Positions 12,885 to 18,835 of a stretch of DNA of 18,835 nt are shown piece by piece. Made by a program: the position numbers and the translations under genes. The stretch's first letter is position 1. Each line of letters begins with the position of its first letter. A model generated the notes under the pieces. The model saw only the letters and a program-made list of their open reading frames with translations. It searched no databases and had not been told where the DNA came from. This DNA is from Anaerolineales bacterium UBA3071 (GTDB lineage: Bacteria > Chloroflexota > Anaerolineae > UBA3071), in the NCBI GenBank assembly GCA_002366755.1, contig DFBV01000120.1, positions 1 through 18,835 on the forward strand, read 5' to 3'.

Positions 12885-14015
12885 TTACACCGGCTTCTCG
12901 TAAACCCGGTAGTGCTTGTAGCGCTCAGCCCCCAGCCGCCCGGCAAGGAGGTTGACCAACAGATTCTGCTCCGACGTTAGCGACCCGTCCAGCCACCTGT
13001 ACCCCTTGTCGAAGACCGCCTCGAGCATGTCCAGGTAGAGCAGGGCATCAATGCCGCGGCGGCGGTATTCCGGCAACACCCCCATGAGCTTGTAGGTGAC
13101 GACATCAATGCGCTTGGCGTGCCACCACATCTTGAGCCAGCCGAAGGGGAACAGCCGACCGTTGAGATGAATCAGGATGCGATTGGGGTCGGGAATGGCG
13201 ACGGCGAAGCCAATGGCCTCACCACCTATCTCAGCGAAGAGGGCCAGATCAGGGTCCACAAGCGGGCGCAACTGGTCGGCGAAGCGGCGGAACTGTTCCT
13301 CGGTCATGGGCATGAAATCGCGGTACTGGCTCAAGGTGGCGTTGAATAGATGGCCAGCGATCGCTACATCTTCGTCCCAGTTCCGCAGTTTGCGGATGGT
13401 GACGTTGCTGGCTTTCCGTGCGGCCTCGCCCACGCGCAGAATCTCCGGCGGGACGTTCCGCAGTTCCTCACCGATCTGAGAGCGCATGGCGCGCCAGGCA
13501 TAGGAGTCGCCGTGCTTCTCCATGCCGTACTGCTCGAGGAAGTCTTTGTAGTAGGGTGGTGTGTGTCCGGCCAGGACCACAGGCGGACAGTCGCTGCCCT
13601 CGATGAGGATGCCAGGACGGTCGTTGCGGGTGAAGCTATAGGGGCCTCGGATCAGTTCCATGCCTCGCTCTTTCACCCAAGCACAGGCTGCATCCAACAG
13701 CGCCTCGGTGGCGGCGTAGTCGTTGAGGACTTCGAAGAAGCCGAAGCCGCCCACCTTTTTCTCCTCGTGTTTGAGGTCGTGGTAGTTGATGAAAGGGGCG
13801 ACGGTGCCGACAATCTCCCCGCCGCGCCGGGCGAGGAAAAGTGCCGCCTCCGCGTGTTGGAAGAAGGGGTTCTTTCCCGGGGTCAGGTAGTTGATCTGTT
13901 CGGAGATCAGGGGAGGGACCCAGTTGGGGTCACCTTTGTACACCCTCCAGGGGAATCTGACGAAGGCGCGCACATCCCGCCTGGTGGTGACCTCTTGAAT
14001 GGTGATGGATGACAT
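12885..14015 (-). CDS. GNAT-fold N-acyltransferase-like protein
   Basis: This 376-residue protein, read from ATG 14015 (MSSITIQEV), begins with DVRAFVRFPWRVYKGDPNWV and PPLISEQINYLTPGKNPFF. This opening is typical of a large family annotated as GNAT N-acetyltransferases of unknown substrate. A first GNAT-like strand pair follows (ARRGGEIVGTVAPFINYH). Near the end comes the CoA-binding part (VTYKLMGVLPEYRRRGIDA) and a closing segment LGAERYKHYRVYEKPV. The double-domain length and the operon with a ligase and ACP suggest transfer of a long acyl chain to an amine rather than acetylation, but this is inference. No signal peptide. The frame is open up to GTG 14093, but that extension reads poorly. 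A strong promoter lies about 190 bases upstream. Confidence 0.82.
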   Translation of the reverse strand: MSSITIQEVTTRRDVRAFVRFPWRVYKGDPNWVPPLISEQINYLTPGKNPFFQHAEAALFLARRGGEIVGTVAPFINYHDLKHEEKKVGGFGFFEVLNDYAATEALLDAACAWVKERGMELIRGPYSFTRNDRPGILIEGSDCPPVVLAGHTPPYYKDFLEQYGMEKHGDSYAWRAMRSQIGEELRNVPPEILRVGEAARKASNVTIRKLRNWDEDVAIAGHLFNATLSQYRDFMPMTEEQFRRFADQLRPLVDPDLALFAEIGGEAIGFAVAIPDPNRILIHLNGRLFPFGWLKMWWHAKRIDVVTYKLMGVLPEYRRRGIDALLYLDMLEAVFDKGYRWLDGSLTSEQNLLVNLLAGRLGAERYKHYRVYEKPV

Positions 14016-14209
14016 GCGAAAAGGCCTTGCGGAAATGATGCTGCCGCACGCTGAAATAACGATCACGGTCCAAGAAGGGACGCGGATGGTCACGGACGAG
14101 CAGGGATGAAGGAGAGATAAACGCCGCAGTTGTCCGCATCCAGTTCAGGGACGCTGTTCCGGGGTGTCAACGTGCGGGCAAGGTAGATTGATGAGACGAG
14201 TACGCCCCC

Positions 14210-14238
14210 AATATAGCACTGAATGCACCTCGTGTCAA
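14210..14238 (-). promoter_or_regulatory. near-consensus sigma70 promoter of the acyltransferase operon
   Basis: On the minus strand TTGACA (14238-14233) and TATATT (14215-14210) are 17 bases apart. The start point near 14203 leaves a leader of about 190 bases before ATG 14015. I find no convincing riboswitch or gene in that leader. Confidence 0.75.
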
Positions 14239-14282
14239 TTCAGTCTCTGCGAGGATCGTTGGCCCGTTGGTGAGTTGCCGTG

Positions 14283-14311
14283 TTGCGAATGCAGCGTTTT
14301 GGGGTTATACT
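14283..14311 (+). promoter_or_regulatory. sigma70-like promoter facing plus strand (TTGCGA-17-TATACT)
   Basis: TTGCGA (14283-14288) and TATACT (14306-14311) have a 17-base spacer. Transcripts would run antisense across the HicA remnant and the antitoxin gene. No plus-strand gene begins until 15018. Together with the operon promoter at 14210-14238 it forms a divergent pair. Confidence 0.4.
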
Positions 14312-14371
14312 ATCTCAGACAGACGCGTCAGGAGAGAGGCTCACGCCTTCATTGTCAATTTCTGTACTCCG

Positions 14372-14428
14372 TCATGGTTCCACGATCTCCGCTCCGCAGG
14401 CGACCAGCAGGCTTTCAATATCCGCCCA
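14372..14428 (-). pseudogene. N-terminal remnant of a HicA-like toxin
   Basis: Directly after the antitoxin TAA, in the same frame, 18 codons read WADIESLLVACGAEIVEP and then TGA (14372-14374). HicA-family mRNA interferases carry WADIEALLVAxGAEVxEGRGSR near their N-terminus, so the match is clear up to the point where GRGSRVRV should follow. The rest of the toxin and its start codon are missing. This is an inactive relic. Confidence 0.6.
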
Positions 14429-14692
14429 TTAGTCGAGGTCCAGGCGGCGTCTCATTTCATCGCTGGAAATCCCGCCTTCACTCTCTTGGTGGGAGCGGAA
14501 ACGTTGGATCAGAGCCAAGAATTGCGGATTGGTACTCAGCGAGATGGTCTCCAGGTCAGCGTTCTCAATGGAAAACACAGCCACTATCGGTCGGCCCTCA
14601 GCGGTCACCACAATTGGCCCTGCATCCACCTGTCGAGCATATTCGGCTAACGGCCGGTTTGCCTCTGCAATGTCTAGGGTTCGAACTCTCAT
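14429..14692 (-). CDS. Phd/YefM-type antitoxin
   Basis: This 87-residue protein, read from ATG 14692, begins MRVRTLDIAEANRPLAEYAR. It continues with VDAGPIVVTAEGRPIVAVFS, the Phd/YefM DNA-binding fold (a small beta-alpha unit with the conserved GPIVVTxxGxPxAVL pattern). The C-terminal tail (SHQESEGGISSDEMRRRLDL) is the flexible toxin-binding part. Such antitoxins repress their own operon and neutralise a toxin. No intact toxin gene lies on either side; only a HicA-like fragment follows. It is thus an orphan or a relic of a toxin-antitoxin pair. The Shine-Dalgarno sequence is weak (AAGATGCT). The frame is open upstream to 14848, but that extension has no family resemblance. Confidence 0.82.
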   Translation of the reverse strand: MRVRTLDIAEANRPLAEYARQVDAGPIVVTAEGRPIVAVFSIENADLETISLSTNPQFLALIQRFRSHQESEGGISSDEMRRRLDLD

Positions 14693-14765
14693 AGCATCTT
14701 GTACGGCAACTTGCCAAAACCCTTCAGTTTGACGTAGGATGGCACACTTGGCTAACAGCACACTG

Positions 14766-14771
14766 ATTATA
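14766..14771 (-). promoter_or_regulatory. -10 element candidate for the antitoxin
   Basis: A perfect TATAAT on the minus strand (14771-14766) lies about 70 bases before ATG 14692. The -35 position is poor, so confidence is limited. The remaining bases up to 15017 show no gene I can support. Confidence 0.35.
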
Positions 14772-15017
14772 TGCCAATCTTCCCGTATGCGGAAATGGCG
14801 GAAAACGTCCTTACCGTTGGTGTACATCGCAGTTGGCGGTTTGGGCAAAGCCTGCGGATGGAATCTGCAAACTGATAGCCGAAGTCAACTCAAAGCCCAC
14901 CCCTGTCCAGTGCGCTTCGAACGCTCTTGGTCTCTTGGCTTTGGAACTCGATTCCGAGGCCAAACCGCGCAAGGCTCGCCAGTTTCGCTGCATTGAGGCA
15001 CTGAAAGGAGCATAGTC

Positions 15018-15872
15018 ATGAAAACACGGCGTTTTGGACGAACAGGACATATGAGTACCATAGCCATTTTCGGCGCGGCAGCTTTCTGGCAGGTGACGCA
15101 GGCTGAGGCGGACGCGGCCATGGAACGACTGATCGGTTCCGGCGTCAACCACATTGACGTGGCACCCTCCTATGGCCTGGCCGAGGAACGTCTGGGGCCA
15201 TGGCTGGCGCGAGAGCGCAAGCGCTTCTTCCTGGGGTGTAAGACTCAGGAACGAGCCAAAGCGGACGCTGCGGCCGAGCTGCGTCGCTCTCTGGATCGGT
15301 TGCAGGTAGACGCGTTCGACCTGTACCAACTCCACGCCGTCACCAGCATGGAGGAGCTGGATCAGGTGACCGGGCCGGGCGGAGCGCTGGAGGCGATCCT
15401 CGATGCACGGGCGGAGGGGCTGACATGCTTCATTGGCATCACTGGCCACGGGCTGGAGTCGCCTGCCGTCTTTCTGGAGGCCTTGCGTCGCTTCGACTTC
15501 GACTCGGTGCTCCTTCCCATCAACTTCGTGTTGTACGGTAACCCTGCCTACCGGCGCAATGCCGAAGAGCTATTGCGCCAGTGCCGCGCTGGCGACGTGG
15601 GTAGCATGATCATCAAAACCGTCAGCAAGGGGCCATGGGGCGAGCGGCCCGCAACCTACAATACCTGGTACGAACCCTTTGATGATGCCAACCACATCCA
15701 GCAGGCTGTCAACTTTGCCCTGTCACAGGATGTGACCGGGCTGTGTGCGGTTGGTGATGTCACCCTCCTGCCGCTTTTCTTGCAGGCGTGCGAGCAATTC
15801 ACGCCTATGAGCGCGGCCCAACAGGAGGCCCTGGTCGCCAGCGGGGCCGAGTATGAACCGCTGTTCGTGTGA
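15018..15872 (+). CDS. aldo/keto reductase
   Basis: This 284-residue TIM-barrel oxidoreductase reduces carbonyl groups with NAD(P)H. The catalytic set is visible: Asp and Tyr in HIDVAPSYGLAEERLG (residues about 45-60), Lys in FFLGCKTQ, and His in DLYQLHAV. TCFIGITGH and SMIIKTVSKGPWG supply barrel strands near the cofactor. AGGAG lies eight bases before ATG 15018. It is shorter than typical AKRs (about 320) and lacks the ferredoxin-type C-terminus of some relatives. The substrate is unknown. The next gene starts 75 bases later on the same strand, so co-transcription is possible. Confidence 0.92.
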   Translation: MKTRRFGRTGHMSTIAIFGAAAFWQVTQAEADAAMERLIGSGVNHIDVAPSYGLAEERLGPWLARERKRFFLGCKTQERAKADAAAELRRSLDRLQVDAFDLYQLHAVTSMEELDQVTGPGGALEAILDARAEGLTCFIGITGHGLESPAVFLEALRRFDFDSVLLPINFVLYGNPAYRRNAEELLRQCRAGDVGSMIIKTVSKGPWGERPATYNTWYEPFDDANHIQQAVNFALSQDVTGLCAVGDVTLLPLFLQACEQFTPMSAAQQEALVASGAEYEPLFV

Positions 15873-15947
15873 CGGATAGTCACGCGCTCGATTGACCGCA
15901 GTGAGACAGATAGCGGGTAAACCGGCCTCTCAACTTAGTCCCTAAGC

Positions 15948-18008
15948 ATGGTCATTTCCAACATGAAGCGTTGCTTGTTGTTCATCCTCATTATCACGAT
16001 CACGAGCGTGCTGCTCTCGACGCTCGTCCTGCCGGCAGCGGCGAGCGAGCGGGCTATGCTGGCTTTCCCCGATGATGATCCGCTTCTGTGGCACCTGAAG
16101 CGCTGCAAGATGACCACCATGCGCTACCAGGAGGAGTGCGAGTGGCTGTGGCCAGCTCACGAACCTCCGACACTGGCCACGGAGATCGATCAGACCGGCT
16201 ACATCAAGGGCCTGTATATTACCCACGGCGGTCTGCGCAGTTCGCTGCTGCGCAACCGCGTCAAGAGCCTGATCGAGACAACCGAACTCAACGGTGTCGT
16301 GATGGACGTCAAAGGGGACCGTGGCTTCCTGGCCTACCCCAGCAAGGTGAAAACCATCCAGGAGATCGGCGCGGACCAAAAGACAGCGATGGACAAACAA
16401 ACCTGGACCGAGTTCCTGAAGTGGTTCGACGACCGGGGGATCTACACCATTGCTCGCATCGTGACCTTCAAGGACGAACCCTTGGCCGTGGCCCATCCCG
16501 AGTGGGCGGTGACGGACTCGGAGACCGGAGGGCTCTGGCGCGATGGCGAGGCACTGGCCTGGGCCGACCCCTCCCACGAGGAGGTGCAGGAGTACAACAT
16601 CGCCCTGGCCGTGGAGGCCGCGGAGATGGGCTTCGATGAAATCCAGTTCGATTACGTGCGCTTCCCCTCCGACGGCATGATCAGTCGCGCGACATTTGCT
16701 CAAGAGAACACCAGGGAGAACCGCGTGCGGACGATCGCTGCTTTCCTGGAGAAGGCCAAGGCGGCGCTGGAGCCCTACGACGTAAGATTTGCTGCAGATG
16801 TGTTCGGATACGTCACCTGGCAGTTCAGTGATCTGGGTATCGGACAAGAGATCGAAGCTATGGCACCTCACCTTGATGTGCTGTCGCCCATGCTCTACCC
16901 TTCCACCTTTGGGATGGGATTACCAGGCCTGTCTCCTGAATACCGGGAGGCGATCGCCTATCCCTATGAAATCGTGTATGAGGTTACTCAGCGGGCGCTG
17001 GCCCGCGCCAGGACGGTGAACCCCGATATCGAGATGCGCCCGTGGATACAGGATTTCCGCGACTACGCCTTCGACGGTCGCACCTACACGCCTCATGAAA
17101 TCCGCCGGCAGATGGACGGTGCCCGGGATGCAGGCGCTCGCGGCTGGATGCTGTGGGATCCAGCGGTCGGCTACACCGCCGAAGCGTTGGTCTCGGCCCA
17201 ACCTATCCACACGCCCAACACCACCGGGAAGGTGCTGATACTCGAATATCACCGCATCGACGAGCCGGAAGCCCGCTGGCAACGCACTCCGGCCAATTTC
17301 CGCGCCGATCTCGAGCGGCTGCTGGCCGATGGCTACTACCCTGTCAACCTGCGCGACCTGGTCGAGGATCAGTTGAGCAGCGTGCCGGCAGGAAAGCGTC
17401 CCGTGGTGCTCACCTTCGACGATTCCACCATCGGCCAGTTCCGTTTGCTGCCTGATGGCACCGTTGATGCCGACTCAGCGGTTGGCATTCTCAGAGCTTT
17501 CCACGAGGCCCACCCCGACGATTGGCCCTTGCGGGCCACCTTCTTCGTCTTGCAGGGCGAGGGGCAGCCCGGCCACGCGCTCTTCGGCCAACCCGAACTG
17601 GCCAAGGAGAAACTGTCAAACCTGGTGGAATGGGGTATGGAGGTGGGTAGCCACACCATCAGCCACGCCAACCTGTACCAGCTCAGCGCCGAGGGGGTGC
17701 AGCGGGAACTGGGCTTGAGTCAGGCTCAGTTGGAGGAATGGCTGCCGGGGTACAGCGTCGTCTCACTTTCGGTACCCTATGGCATGTTCCCTCAGGACGA
17801 ATCGCTACTGGCCGAGGGTGAGCACGATGGCCTGACCTACACCTATAGGGCCGCGGTGAAAGTGGGTGGCAGCCTGGCGCCATCCCCTCGTTCATCCGAA
17901 TTTGATCCCTATCACATCCCGCGGGTGCAGGCCATACAATCGGAATTGGACTACTGGCTGGTGGTCGCCGATCAGCCCGGCGTTCACTACGTCTCGGCGG
18001 GCGAATAG
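15948..18008 (+). CDS. secreted two-domain enzyme: DUF4015 GH-like barrel plus CE4 polysaccharide deacetylase
   Basis: This 686-residue protein has a signal peptide (CLLFILIITITSVLLSTLVL, cleavage near AAA-SE at 30-34). Residues about 84-410 form a DUF4015 barrel: KGLYITHGGL, NGVVMDVKGDRG, YTIARIVTFKD, then DEIQFDYVRFPSDG (230-243, where the Asp residues are catalytic candidates) and VLSPMLYPS. Residues about 428-680 are a NodB/CE4 deacetylase: ILEYHRIDE, TFDD (489-492, catalytic and metal Asp), SHTISH (568-573, metal His pair) and VPYG (609-612). GH activity plus N- or O-deacetylation of a cell-surface polysaccharide is inferred. No lipobox or C-terminal anchor is evident. A second start, ATG 15963 (MKRCLLF), makes an equally good signal peptide; neither has a Shine-Dalgarno sequence. 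The stop lies one base from the convergent hemolysin III gene. Confidence 0.9.
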   Translation: MVISNMKRCLLFILIITITSVLLSTLVLPAAASERAMLAFPDDDPLLWHLKRCKMTTMRYQEECEWLWPAHEPPTLATEIDQTGYIKGLYITHGGLRSSLLRNRVKSLIETTELNGVVMDVKGDRGFLAYPSKVKTIQEIGADQKTAMDKQTWTEFLKWFDDRGIYTIARIVTFKDEPLAVAHPEWAVTDSETGGLWRDGEALAWADPSHEEVQEYNIALAVEAAEMGFDEIQFDYVRFPSDGMISRATFAQENTRENRVRTIAAFLEKAKAALEPYDVRFAADVFGYVTWQFSDLGIGQEIEAMAPHLDVLSPMLYPSTFGMGLPGLSPEYREAIAYPYEIVYEVTQRALARARTVNPDIEMRPWIQDFRDYAFDGRTYTPHEIRRQMDGARDAGARGWMLWDPAVGYTAEALVSAQPIHTPNTTGKVLILEYHRIDEPEARWQRTPANFRADLERLLADGYYPVNLRDLVEDQLSSVPAGKRPVVLTFDDSTIGQFRLLPDGTVDADSAVGILRAFHEAHPDDWPLRATFFVLQGEGQPGHALFGQPELAKEKLSNLVEWGMEVGSHTISHANLYQLSAEGVQRELGLSQAQLEEWLPGYSVVSLSVPYGMFPQDESLLAEGEHDGLTYTYRAAVKVGGSLAPSPRSSEFDPYHIPRVQAIQSELDYWLVVADQPGVHYVSAGE

Positions 18009-18009
18009 C

Positions 18010-18690
18010 TCAACGTGCTTCGGGCAGCAGATAACGGAGGATGGCAATGTAGTGGCAAACGCTGCCTCCCAGGACAAACAGATGCCAGGTAGCATGATTG
18101 TATGGCAGTTTGCGCCAGGCGTAGAAGATGACTCCCACCGTATAGGCAACGCCTCCAGCGGCCAACCACACCAGGCCACCGGCAGGAACGCTGATCAGCA
18201 TCTGTTTCAGGGCAACCACACCGAGCCAGCCCATCAGAACGTAGGAAAGCGTAGAGATCTTCCGAAAGCGACCGACAAAAAACGCCTCGAAACCCATCCC
18301 CAACAGCGCCAACCCCCAGATGATAGCCAGCAAGGTCCAACCCCAGCCCCCCCGCAAACTCACCAGCAAGAAAGGCGTGTACGTTCCAGCAATCAGCAAG
18401 TGGATTGAAGCATGGTCAATGATCCTGAAAACCCGCTTAACCCGAGGGTTCCGAAAACTGTGGTAGAGGGTTGAAGCCAAATACAGGATGATCAGGCTGC
18501 TACCGTAGATGCTGAAGCTGACAATCTGCCAGACATCACCGTACAAAGCGGCCAGAACGACCAGAACGATCAACCCGGCCACACTGAGGCCGGTTCCAAT
18601 GCCGTGGGTGATGCTGTTGGCTATCTCTTCGCCCCGAGTATAGGGTCTACGGATGCGGGAAGCGGCTGGAGGTTCTTGGTGTAGTGTCAT
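18010..18690 (-). CDS. hemolysin III / PAQR family membrane protein
   Basis: This 226-residue protein, read from ATG 18690 (MTLHQEPPA), has seven hydrophobic segments. It carries the family motifs EEIANSITHGIGTGLS, LASTLYHSF, IDHASIHLLIAGTYTPF and, near the C-terminus, YNHATWHLFVLGGSVCHYIA. The Ser/His/Asp set in SITHG, LYHS, DHASIH and the last HxxxH is the metal site shared with adiponectin receptors. Family members affect membrane lipid homeostasis, and some lyse red cells when overexpressed; no toxin role should be inferred. GGGGTG just ahead is a weak ribosome binding site. The open frame extends to 18756, but that part is not membrane-like. Confidence 0.93.
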   Translation of the reverse strand: MTLHQEPPAASRIRRPYTRGEEIANSITHGIGTGLSVAGLIVLVVLAALYGDVWQIVSFSIYGSSLIILYLASTLYHSFRNPRVKRVFRIIDHASIHLLIAGTYTPFLLVSLRGGWGWTLLAIIWGLALLGMGFEAFFVGRFRKISTLSYVLMGWLGVVALKQMLISVPAGGLVWLAAGGVAYTVGVIFYAWRKLPYNHATWHLFVLGGSVCHYIAILRYLLPEAR

Positions 18691-18733
18691 CGTCACCCCA
18701 GAACAAGCAGTGTAACCTTTTCTCCCAATTCGC

Positions 18734-18799
18734 TTCAGTTGACGAAGAGTTCGCACCTTAGCGGCGGCTGGGAGCTGCCTCCACTTTCGCTCAACTGAA
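18734..18799. repeat. 9-bp inverted repeat upstream of the hemolysin III gene
   Basis: TTCAGTTGA (18734-18742) and TCAACTGAA (18791-18799) are perfect inverses, 48 bases apart, in the leader region. They could be paired operator half-sites or coincidence. No clear promoter is visible before the window ends. Confidence 0.3.
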
Positions 18800-18835
18800 C
18801 CGTCTTGCGTTCGACCCGTTGTACCATATACATCC

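Noticed and set aside
14674..14692. GGGTTCGAACTC, similar to a tRNA T-loop
   Set aside because: No matching T-stem, acceptor or anticodon arm around it. It encodes the first residues of the antitoxin.
14833..15015. 60-codon plus-strand frame ending just before the aldo/keto reductase
   Set aside because: No recognisable family and no ribosome binding site. Its last codons coincide with the reductase Shine-Dalgarno sequence. A real leader peptide cannot be excluded but nothing supports it.

Overview
The window is chromosomal DNA with moderately high GC, with ordinary bacterial signals (Shine-Dalgarno sequences, sigma70-type -35/-10 pairs). The gene families point to an uncultured Chloroflexota bacterium, probably Anaerolineae-like: an archaeal/eukaryotic-type ProRS, a DUF5946 protein, an ST7-like TPR protein, a GxxExxY protein set among repeats built on CACGAAT/ATTCGTG, and a Phd antitoxin. 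The taxonomic call is an inference from gene content only. There is no rRNA, tRNA, CRISPR array or prophage.

Layout. 1-536: a 95-bp tandem repeat, a plus-strand promoter and a truncated DUF3037 coding remnant. 537-3671 (plus): DUF5946 protein, a TGS-domain GTPase, and an AlkC-type DNA glycosylase interrupted by one in-frame TAG. 3827-4613 (minus): a PadR regulator with a near-consensus promoter and a palindromic operator candidate. 4614-5048: intergenic, with an opposite-facing promoter and a long imperfect palindrome. 5049-10122 (minus): a block of housekeeping genes. In transcription order these are metallophosphoesterase, TIM-barrel sugar isomerase-like protein, LOG/SLOG protein (4-nt overlap), prolyl-tRNA synthetase, ST7-like TPR protein, and then a 19-codon remnant of a second proS 3' end. 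10154-14238 (minus): an apparent transcription unit with its own promoter and intrinsic terminator. It encodes a GNAT-type acyltransferase, an acyl-CoA/acyl-ACP ligase, a GxxExxY protein and an acyl carrier protein. 14372-14771 (minus): a Phd-type antitoxin followed by a HicA-like toxin remnant. 15018-18008 (plus): an aldo/keto reductase and a secreted two-domain enzyme (GH-like DUF4015 plus CE4 deacetylase). 18010-18690 (minus): a hemolysin III/PAQR membrane protein, convergent with the previous gene.

The most coherent functional unit is ligase + ACP + N-acyltransferase-like GNAT. Together these could activate a fatty acid, hold it on a carrier and transfer it to an amine or hydroxyl. The GxxExxY gene inside this unit is bracketed by inverted copies of a dispersed repeat and looks like an inserted cassette. 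An apparently empty version of the same repeat pair lies at 2313-2404. The second notable protein is the DUF4015-CE4 fusion, whose domain order resembles that of the exopolysaccharide enzyme PelA.

A recurring theme is gene decay. Four broken genes or remnants lie within 15 kb: DUF3037, AlkC with a stop at a conserved Trp codon, a proS 3' end, and the HicA N-terminal part. I see no new defence or large mobile system. The best candidates for something undescribed are the acyl-transfer operon, the GxxExxY cassette and the two-domain polysaccharide enzyme. All calls come from reading the sequence, without database searches.
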